In this document: one piece after another, positions 36,566 through 43,062 of the stretch
How the letters are laid out: each line of letters starts with the position of its first letter
Numbering within the stretch: position 1 is the stretch's first letter
From: Ignavibacteria bacterium
Lineage (GTDB): Bacteria; Bacteroidota; Ignavibacteria; Ch128b
Reading direction: 5' to 3'
DNA: 64,000 bases
NCBI GenBank assembly: GCA_013177855.1
Contig: JABLYA010000001.1
Coordinates: 1,839,573-1,903,572 of the forward strand
Program-made: the position numbers and the translations under genes
Notes under the pieces: model-generated
Database searches by the model: none
Seen by the model: only the letters and a program-made list of their open reading frames with translations
What the model was told of the DNA's origin: nothing

Positions 36566-37170
36566 CAATTATTTTTCTCGCGACTTTCTATATAGTTGGA
36601 ATTGTAATTCATCAGTACACAAATTTTTCAAAACTTTTAAGTTTTCTTACACCATTATTTTTATTAGTCACATCGACGATTGTAATTTTTGAGGAAGTAC
36701 CATCGAAAAGGTTTTTACTTTGGGTGATTGCAAGTTATATTTTTACTTTTTTAATAGAAGTTGCTGGAGTAAAAACAGGATTAATTTTTGGCCAATATCA
36801 ATATGGTGAAAATCTTGGAATTAAAATTTTTGATGTTCCCTTGATAATTGGTTTGAATTGGGTTGTCCTTATTTTAGCAGCTGTTGGTTTTGTAGAAAAT
36901 TTAAAGTGGTCAAGTTTTGTAAAATCTGCTTTTGTCGGACTTTTGATGTTTGTTTATGACATCTTGTTAGAAATTGTAGCTCCTAAGCTTAATTACTGGT
37001 TTTTCGATGGAGGAATTGCGCCACTACAAAATTATTTATCCTGGTTTATTATTTCTTTCAGTTTTGGATATTTATATTTTTATTTAAATATCAAAAGGTC
37101 ACTTGTAATTGCCAGGTTCAATTTAATCTTCCAAATTATTTTCTTCTTGTTAATAGAAGTATTAAAATAA
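36532..37170 (+). CDS. carotenoid 1,2-hydratase family protein (CruF-like, DUF422)
   Basis: This 212-residue polytopic protein has about seven hydrophobic helices. The DUF422/CruF signature is visible as IEVAGVKTGLIFGQYQYGENLG (a shorter part, VAGVKTGLIFGQYQYG, is the core), followed by VPLIIGLNWVVLILA and the conserved YDILLEIVAPKLNYWFF. CruF hydrates the 1',2' double bond of the psi end of gamma-carotene, producing the hydroxyl that the GT2 can glycosylate. It overlaps the GT2 gene by 34 nt and closes the operon. Confidence 0.85.
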   Translation: MEGQKINHRKLTIIFLATFYIVGIVIHQYTNFSKLLSFLTPLFLLVTSTIVIFEEVPSKRFLLWVIASYIFTFLIEVAGVKTGLIFGQYQYGENLGIKIFDVPLIIGLNWVVLILAAVGFVENLKWSSFVKSAFVGLLMFVYDILLEIVAPKLNYWFFDGGIAPLQNYLSWFIISFSFGYLYFYLNIKRSLVIARFNLIFQIIFFLLIEVLK

Positions 37171-37249
37171 TTTTATAAATATCTTTCTTCCAAAGTAGGC
37201 TAACACTCCATATCATTTCAATTAAAATCATACTCAAATCCAATCAAAA

Positions 37250-37279
37250 GGGTGAGCTTTAATTAAAAATTACTCACCC
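37250..37279. repeat. 7-bp inverted repeat after the carotenoid operon
   Basis: GGGTGAG at 37250-37256 and CTCACCC at 37273-37279 form an inverted repeat around a 16-nt A+T-rich loop. It lies 80 bp after the carotenoid operon. No U-tract follows, so a terminator role is doubtful. Confidence 0.35.
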
Positions 37280-37394
37280 GCAAACAAGAAAATCTGTCAA
37301 ACATTATTCTTCAACTGGCTAATATTAGACATCAACTTTCTGCATAACCTTTAAATTTTTGCTAATAATTAATGTTTTTTAGCTGGCATTTTGC

Positions 37395-37412
37395 TTGAGT
37401 TTATTTACTCAA
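37395..37412. promoter_or_regulatory. possible operator-like palindrome upstream of the DUF4402 gene
   Basis: TTGAGT (37395-37400) and ACTCAA (37407-37412) are separated by TTATTT, 48 bp before the start codon. A TATTTG about 5 bp further down could be a Bacteroidota -7 element, with TTTG near 37390 as the upstream element, though the spacing is a few bases long. It might bind a repressor or form the leader hairpin. Confidence 0.3.
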
Positions 37413-37459
37413 ATGTTATTTGATAATAATCGATAAAACAAAAAACAATGGAGGTTCAT

Positions 37460-37981
37460 ATGAAACGTTCAATTCTTCTTTCAGTTCTTTTAATCTTTGT
37501 TGCTTCTAATATTTATGCACAATCAAGTGCAAGCGCTACAGCAACTGTTTTAGCACAACTCAAAAAAGGACTTTCAATCTCATTAGTTGGCGGAAATCTT
37601 GATTTCGGTGAGATTATATTAAACGGAAGTCCACAAACTCCCAGCATTGCACCATCTGCTGGAGCGAATTTTAGAATTATTGGTCATCCAAATAAGAATG
37701 TAACTATTACATTTAACAATGTTACATTGAATAACAATGCTTGGGTCAGCAGCAATGGTGGAACAAACGGAACAATGGTATTCACACCATCAATTAAGCA
37801 AACAGGTTCAAGCAGTACATATGAGTCAGCTACTGATGTTGTAAGCGGAAATTCGATTCCGCTGGTAAATGTCTCAGGCGATGGCTATTTATATCTCTGG
37901 GTTGGTGGTTCTCTTTCAATTGCTGCAAACCAACCTCATGGAGATTATACAGGAACATTCAGTATTACAGTTGCTTACTAA
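37460..37981 (+). CDS. DUF4402 surface/exported protein
   Basis: This 173-residue exported protein has a signal peptide (MKRSILLSVLLIFVASNIYAQ) and an all-beta body of the DUF4402 family, beginning ATVLAQLKKGLSISLVGGNLDFGEI and closing with GDYTGTFSITVAY. The ATG at 37460 follows an ideal GGAGGTTCAT ribosome site; an ATG at 37448 overlaps that site and is unlikely to be used. DUF4402 proteins are secreted and resemble pilin- or spore-coat-like sandwiches. A strong ribosome site and a strong terminator suggest high expression of a single gene. No usher or chaperone partner is adjacent. Confidence 0.83.
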   Translation: MKRSILLSVLLIFVASNIYAQSSASATATVLAQLKKGLSISLVGGNLDFGEIILNGSPQTPSIAPSAGANFRIIGHPNKNVTITFNNVTLNNNAWVSSNGGTNGTMVFTPSIKQTGSSSTYESATDVVSGNSIPLVNVSGDGYLYLWVGGSLSIAANQPHGDYTGTFSITVAY

Positions 37982-37998
37982 AATAAAGTTCCTCTCGC

Positions 37999-38034
37999 AA
38001 AAAGCCCCATAACCCCAAGGGGCTTTTTATTTTT
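37999..38034 (+). terminator. rho-independent terminator after the DUF4402 gene
   Basis: AAAAAGCCCC (37999-38008) pairs with GGGGCTTTTT (38019-38028) over a 10-nt loop, followed by ATTTTT. It starts 18 nt after the stop codon. Confidence 0.92.
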
Positions 38035-38112
38035 AAAATTCTTCAAGCTAATTGAGAAACTAAAAACGAAATAAGATTTTTTAGATGAGTATTTAAATTT
38101 TATATTCGCTTT

Positions 38113-38667
38113 ATGAAAAGATTGAACTTAGGATGTGGTAATAAAATACTCGAAGGTTATATCAATTTGGATGTTATAGATTATGGTGGAAATTTAATTC
38201 ACGATTTGAATTCATTCCCATATCCATTCGAAGACAATACATTCGATGAAATTTTAGCTAGTCATATATTGGAACATCTGCAAAATTTTAATAAAGTAAT
38301 AACTGAACTCTATCGCATTTCAAAACCAAATGCTATAATAAATGTTTATGCACCTTTTTTTCTGAATACAAAATATTTTGGTGATCCAGATCACAAAATT
38401 CCATTTTCAATCAGAACATTTGATAACTACGAATACATAGAAAACAAGAAATTGAAATTTTATGAAAAATGGAAATTGAATCATCGTACGAATTATGAAA
38501 CAGGTGCAAAATTCGAGATTCTGGAAAAACGTTTTAACGTATCTAATTTCGCACCTTTGAAGTGGCTAAACCCAATTGTGAATCTTGAGCCAGTCATTTA
38601 TGAGCGGCTTTTTGCAGGTATACTTTCACCTGAAGAAGTCATCTTCAAACTGAGAGTCATAAAATAA
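38113..38667 (+). CDS. small class I SAM-dependent methyltransferase
   Basis: This 184-residue protein carries the methyltransferase motif I as LNLGCGNKILEGYINLD, with FDEILASHILEHLQN as the Methyltransf_11-type motif following FPYPFEDNTFD. The start (MKRLNLGCGNK) lacks an N-terminal extension, common for predicted sugar or lipid methyltransferases in polysaccharide loci. Substrate is unknown; its neighbours (DUF4402 gene and oriC) give no help. Confidence 0.8.
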   Translation: MKRLNLGCGNKILEGYINLDVIDYGGNLIHDLNSFPYPFEDNTFDEILASHILEHLQNFNKVITELYRISKPNAIINVYAPFFLNTKYFGDPDHKIPFSIRTFDNYEYIENKKLKFYEKWKLNHRTNYETGAKFEILEKRFNVSNFAPLKWLNPIVNLEPVIYERLFAGILSPEEVIFKLRVIK

Positions 38668-38955
38668 ATTTGCATAAGAGAGTCATCTTTATTATAATCT
38701 TTGAGATGTAAAAGTTCTTTTCAATGAGTGTGGATAAGTTGTGGAAAACGTTTCTCTGTGAAAAGTTTTCACACAATGTAAAAGACACAATAAAGTTTTC
38801 CACATCAGCCAGTGTTAATTTTGAATCTAATAAAGCCCTATTTTATTAAAATACAAAGACTTACATAGATTCTCTGATGTGGATAACTTGTGGATAAATT
38901 TTTCTTAAAGTAAAACTTTAAAAAAATCAACAAAGTGAAAAAAATAGGTTTTACT
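38668..38955. other. probable chromosomal origin (oriC) with DnaA boxes
   Basis: This spacer before dnaA contains several matches to the DnaA box TGTGGATAA: 38729-38737, 38878-38886 and 38889-38897. Near-matches are TGTGGAAAA at 38740-38748 and, on the opposite strand, TTTTCCACA at 38796-38804. One more perfect box (38961-38969) lies within the first codons of dnaA. Two pairs are spaced by exactly 11 bp (38729/38740 and 38878/38889), one helical turn. An A+T-rich tract at about 38815-38860 could be the unwinding element. It may also serve for dnaA autoregulation; without dnaN or GC skew data I cannot prove replication origin activity. Confidence 0.75.
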
Positions 38956-40437
38956 ATGAGTGTGGATAACTTACAAAATCAAAAAATCCAATTAATAAGT
39001 GATAAAAAGAAATTTAATTACAAAAATTCTGAAAAAGCCAAGGAAATATGGAATAACTGCCTTGAAATAATAAAACAAAATATAAATGGATTGACTTTTA
39101 AAACCTGGTTTGAACCAATTGAACCCATAGATTTTGAAGGTGAAGAATTAACCATAAAATTACCAAATGATTTTTCATGGGATTACATTGAAGTAAACTT
39201 TAATGCTTTACTTAAAAAAGCTTTGCTTCACTCAATCGGAGAAAATGCAAAACTGAAATACATTTTCGATTCAGAAACAAGTCCTGATGAAACTCCCGAA
39301 CAAAGATATATTAACTACTATAGAAGTCATTTAATTTCAAGTAAAAATTCCGGGTCAAATGGCAGTTCAAGTATAAATGTAAATGAACGAAAGGAACAAG
39401 AAGAAGTATTTGAAACAAACTTAAATGAAAAATTCACATTTGATAATTTCATCAAGGGTGAGGGTAATCAACTTGCCAGAGCTGCGGCTTACGCTGTTGC
39501 AAATTCTCCTGGTGGAACTTCGTTTAATCCATTGTTTATTTATGGCGGAGTTGGTCTGGGGAAAACACATTTAATTCAGGCAATTGGAAATTTTGTCGTT
39601 CAAAATAAAAAAGCCAGAAGAGTTTTATATACAACAGCTGAAAAATTTACGACTGAATTCGTTGAATCAATTAAAAAGGGTAATCCGAATGAATTTACAA
39701 GTTTTTATCGCAGTGTTGATATTTTAATTATTGATGATATTCAATTCTTCTCTGGTAAAGAATCAACTACCGACACATTCTTCCACATTTTTAACAGCCT
39801 TTATCAACTTGGTAAACAAATAGTTTTATCCTGTGATAAACCACCAAAAAGTTTATCTGGTCTGGATGAAAGATTAATCTCGCGTTTTCAATGGGGATTG
39901 TCAGTTGATATCCAGCCGCCAGATTTAGAAACAAGAATTGCAATTTTAATCAAAAAGAGCGAGTCTTATAATCTTGAAATTGATTTAAACATCATCGAAT
40001 ATATTGCGACTAACATAACAAATAATGTTAGAGAACTTGAAGGTGCGCTCATCAAATTGCTTGCAAAAGCTTCACTTGAAGGAAAAGACATTACATTAGA
40101 GCTGGCAAAAGAAGTGGTTAAATCCGTCGCAACAGAAAAAAGATCAACACTAACTCTTGATCAGATCCAAAAAATTGTAGCCGATTACTTCGGATTTTCA
40201 CCAGATGTTTTAAGATCGAAAACCAAGAAAAAGGAATTTGTACAGGCGAGACAAATAGCAATGTATTTCTGTAAAAAATTTACAAATGCATCATTGAAAA
40301 CAATTGGTTTAAATTTTGGAGGCAGAGATCATTCAACTGTTATACATGCAATTCAAACTGTGGAAGAATTGATGCGAGATGATTCATTTGTTGATATGTT
40401 GAGCGCAATCCAAAGAAGGATCGAATATAACTCATAA
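38956..40437 (+). CDS. dnaA: chromosomal replication initiator protein DnaA
   Basis: This 493-residue initiator has the four standard domains. Domain I (about 30-105) carries FKTWFEPIEP. The linker (about 105-155) is low-complexity. AAA+ domain III has Walker A GGVGLGKTH (197-205), Walker B ILIIDDIQF and sensor parts SRFQWG. DNA-binding domain IV ends with GGRDHSTVIHAIQ. The ATG at 38956 (MSVDN) is preferred to an in-frame GTG at 38935. Its second to fifth codons contain a perfect DnaA box. The gene is followed by a terminator rather than dnaN. Confidence 0.95.
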   Translation: MSVDNLQNQKIQLISDKKKFNYKNSEKAKEIWNNCLEIIKQNINGLTFKTWFEPIEPIDFEGEELTIKLPNDFSWDYIEVNFNALLKKALLHSIGENAKLKYIFDSETSPDETPEQRYINYYRSHLISSKNSGSNGSSSINVNERKEQEEVFETNLNEKFTFDNFIKGEGNQLARAAAYAVANSPGGTSFNPLFIYGGVGLGKTHLIQAIGNFVVQNKKARRVLYTTAEKFTTEFVESIKKGNPNEFTSFYRSVDILIIDDIQFFSGKESTTDTFFHIFNSLYQLGKQIVLSCDKPPKSLSGLDERLISRFQWGLSVDIQPPDLETRIAILIKKSESYNLEIDLNIIEYIATNITNNVRELEGALIKLLAKASLEGKDITLELAKEVVKSVATEKRSTLTLDQIQKIVADYFGFSPDVLRSKTKKKEFVQARQIAMYFCKKFTNASLKTIGLNFGGRDHSTVIHAIQTVEELMRDDSFVDMLSAIQRRIEYNS

Positions 40438-40461
40438 AGTATTTGGAAATTAATAAGGATC

Positions 40462-40493
40462 TGATCTGGCATTTAAAGCCAGATTTTTTTTTT
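40462..40493 (+). terminator. rho-independent terminator after dnaA
   Basis: ATCTGGC (40464-40470) pairs with GCCAGAT (40478-40484) over a 7-nt loop, followed by a run of ten T from 40484. It lies between dnaA and the convergent flavoprotein gene. Confidence 0.92.
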
Positions 40494-40503
40494 CAATAGC
40501 AAA

Positions 40504-41490
40504 TCAAATTACTCTACAACCAAGATAATCTTCACAAATTTTTTGCATTGCTATTCTAGTTGAGTTAAACGCCCAGTTGATTGAGCCACCTTTTAATCCT
40601 GCAGAAAGGTCACCAACCAGAAATAGTCCTGGAATGTTTGTTTCAAAATTATCTTTGAGAACAGGTTGTTCGCCATTAAATTCAATTCCAATTGCTTTAA
40701 GAAAGTTTTTGGGTGTTGTTCCGCCGAGTGCGTAAATAATATAATCAAAGATCATTGGAGGGTAATTGGCTTCTTTGAAGTATACTTCAGGTTTTCCGTT
40801 ATTGTCTCTAACTTCAATGATATTCGATTCTCTTAAAATTTTGAGTTTGTTTAGTTTTTCAAGAGCCAAAATACTTTCTCGGTTTATGTCATTCATTCTT
40901 GTAAAATCTTTTCTTCGATAGCTCAAAGTAACTTCGTTGTCGTTCTGAACAAGGTATTGGCAATATTCGGAAGCTGAATCACCACCACCGACTACAAGAA
41001 CTTTTGAATTCCGAATTTCTTTTTCAGTTACATCGAAGAAAATTTTATCTTTTAATGAGGCAGGTAATTTATAATCTGGTTTATTTGGTTTGCTGAGAAT
41101 TCCAATCGCAACTACAACAATTCTGGAATTATATTTAGCTTTCTCAGTAAAAACAGTAAATGTATCATTTTCATTCTTTTCAATCCGATAGACAGCTTCA
41201 TTATAATGAACTTGAAGATCATTATCTCGAATTGCTTTATCCAGATATGTTAAAGTTTCTTCTTTAGTTGAATCTGAGAGACACATAACGCCGAGACATT
41301 TCGCTTCCAATCCTTTGTAATTTGCACTTACAGGTTTTGAATCAGGATAAAATTTTTTGATGGTAAAAGAATGCACTTCCGCTTTTTCAAGTATTAAAAT
41401 TTTATCTACTGGAACTCCTGCATGTTTGGCTTCAACCGCCATACTAATTCCCGCAGGTCCTGCACCTATGATTATTATGTCGTAGCTCAT
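40504..41490 (-). CDS. thioredoxin-reductase-like flavoprotein without redox cysteines
   Basis: This 328-residue protein has two dinucleotide folds, an FAD site IIGAGPAGISMAVEA (about 7-21) and an NAD(P) site VVGGGDSASEY (about 166-176), and closes with the FAD segment GLFLVGDLSAG. The layout is that of thioredoxin reductase or YpdA-type proteins, but the CxxC dithiol is missing, so it should not reduce thioredoxin. Its central part is clearly related to the flavin domain of the iron-sulfur protein at 46945 (shared LVVGGGDSA and NxVTLSYR). It is the last gene of the cytochrome operon, 11 nt after the beta-barrel gene. A role as NAD(P)H-linked electron donor or acceptor for the conduit is inference. 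Confidence 0.85.
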   Translation of the reverse strand: MSYDIIIIGAGPAGISMAVEAKHAGVPVDKILILEKAEVHSFTIKKFYPDSKPVSANYKGLEAKCLGVMCLSDSTKEETLTYLDKAIRDNDLQVHYNEAVYRIEKNENDTFTVFTEKAKYNSRIVVVAIGILSKPNKPDYKLPASLKDKIFFDVTEKEIRNSKVLVVGGGDSASEYCQYLVQNDNEVTLSYRRKDFTRMNDINRESILALEKLNKLKILRESNIIEVRDNNGKPEVYFKEANYPPMIFDYIIYALGGTTPKNFLKAIGIEFNGEQPVLKDNFETNIPGLFLVGDLSAGLKGGSINWAFNSTRIAMQKICEDYLGCRVI

Positions 41491-41501
41491 AATGTAAACC
41501 T

Positions 41502-43061
41502 TTAAAATCTGTTAGTTATATCAAACATTAAAAATTTAGATTTTTCATTATTTAGTTTTTGCTCAATTGTGAGTGAGAGAGATAAATTTCTAAAAATGTT
41601 TGCGTATAAACCCAGTTCTAAAAAACGATCTGTGAATAATCTTTGGGTGATATTTTGTCGAAACTCATAAAGTCGAAAATTTAGATTTACCATAAGATCA
41701 TTAAAAATATTTTTAGAAAAATAACTTGAATAATTTGTACCTGTAACGAAAGGTGTTTGAATTCTATTAAAACCAAAACTTATGGAAGAATAAATTATAG
41801 GTAAATAATTAAATCCAATTGTACTTCCGTAATTATTAGATGCTTTTTGGTCACGAGATGTTTCTCTTGTTCCAAAGTGGAAGTTGACGAAAAATAAATT
41901 AAATGGTCTGATAAAAGCGGACAATCTAAGACCATGTCTGAGGACATTTTCAAAAAGTGTATCTATTGAATTTTTGAAACTCTCGAGATAATAAATGTTT
42001 TTCCTTGAATCATAGCTTATATTAAAGTTGATTTGTCGGATTGGTCTAATTGTAAGAAGAGCATTGATTGATGTTAAATTAAATTTTTTTGAAATCATCC
42101 CTTTATTTACAAGAAAGAAATCGAATTCAGTTGAAAAGAAGAAATATGTATTAGGTAATAAATCATTTCGATGCTGGAAATAGATAAATCGCCTATCGGA
42201 TTTTAAATGATTCGTCTGTTCAATGAACGCAATTGAATTATCAATGGTTCTGGTGCCAAATGAATCAACCCTTGAAAAGAATAATCCACCCTGAAAGAGG
42301 TTAATATTAAACCAATAAGAAAAATAATCTGGTCTTGAGCCAAGGAATAATCCAGCCCTATTCTGATTAAATTTATAAGAGTACTGAATTCCATCAATCG
42401 AGCCGAGACTTATTATATTAGGATTTATACTTCTGCCAAATATTAAGTTATGATTTTCCCTAAAAGTATAATCAAATGAAAGTTCATAAATCTTGAGAAA
42501 GTTTTTAACATCCCTACTATTTAAAGTATTTGAACCTCTATTTGTTGTTACTATAAAATAGGAATTGAAATTTAGATTATTCGTAAAAATGTTTTCTACT
42601 GAAGAGTTAAGACTATAACGCAATCTGTTGGTAGAATTATAATTATTCAGATCACCATAACTCTGAATTGACATTCTAAGATTATAATTTTTGGTTGATT
42701 TCAACTTATTGTCTGTTGTCAAAATCCCGACGCTATCTATGCCAAAGTTCGATGTTGTATCAATCTTCTCAATATTTTCAAGCTGAACTGGTAAATTAAT
42801 GAAAGCAAAGATAGTATCACCAATCTGAAGGTTATTAAGGGGTTTAGCTGCAATTGATGTAGAAGACTTGAATTTAACAATTGCTGCAATTGAACCTTTT
42901 AAATCATAAAGTGTATCGTCTATATATATTCCTTCGGTAGTACTAAATTTAATGTATTCAAATTGAGAAGATTTAAAAGTGATCACACCAAAAATTTTGC
43001 TTTTATCTTGAGCATCTAAGACAACGCATATCAAAAAAATCAAAATGATAAATTTTTTCAT
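41502..43061 (-). CDS. outer-membrane beta-barrel, probable porin partner of multihaem cytochromes
   Basis: This 519-residue protein starts with a signal peptide (MKKFIILIFLICVVLDAQ) at the ATG at 43061, which follows an AAGGA ribosome site. A short soluble N-terminal part (about 20-100) precedes about 370 residues of alternating polar and aromatic strands such as NLRMSIQSYGDLN, FNSYFIVTTNR and LTIRPIRQINFNISYDSR, ending in a terminal Phe (FDITNRF) as in outer-membrane barrels. The strand count suggests a large barrel (roughly 16-22 strands). It begins one base after the stop of the 30-haem cytochrome gene. By analogy with MtrB and PCC porins it could sheath a cytochrome across the outer membrane; no sequence proof is possible here. 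Confidence 0.75.
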   Translation of the reverse strand: MKKFIILIFLICVVLDAQDKSKIFGVITFKSSQFEYIKFSTTEGIYIDDTLYDLKGSIAAIVKFKSSTSIAAKPLNNLQIGDTIFAFINLPVQLENIEKIDTTSNFGIDSVGILTTDNKLKSTKNYNLRMSIQSYGDLNNYNSTNRLRYSLNSSVENIFTNNLNFNSYFIVTTNRGSNTLNSRDVKNFLKIYELSFDYTFRENHNLIFGRSINPNIISLGSIDGIQYSYKFNQNRAGLFLGSRPDYFSYWFNINLFQGGLFFSRVDSFGTRTIDNSIAFIEQTNHLKSDRRFIYFQHRNDLLPNTYFFFSTEFDFFLVNKGMISKKFNLTSINALLTIRPIRQINFNISYDSRKNIYYLESFKNSIDTLFENVLRHGLRLSAFIRPFNLFFVNFHFGTRETSRDQKASNNYGSTIGFNYLPIIYSSISFGFNRIQTPFVTGTNYSSYFSKNIFNDLMVNLNFRLYEFRQNITQRLFTDRFLELGLYANIFRNLSLSLTIEQKLNNEKSKFLMFDITNRF

Positions 43062-43062
43062 T

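Noticed and set aside
29829-37170. Xanthorhodopsin-salinixanthin system
   Set aside because: The glycoside-ester carotenoid pathway is similar, but no rhodopsin and no ketolase gene is present in the window.
37250-37279. Inverted repeat after the carotenoid operon as a terminator or riboswitch
   Set aside because: A 7-bp stem with a 16-nt loop and no T-run; too weak to support a function.
40504-41490. Thioredoxin reductase (trxB)
   Set aside because: The fold matches but the CxxC active-site dithiol is missing, so it cannot be a standard thioredoxin reductase.
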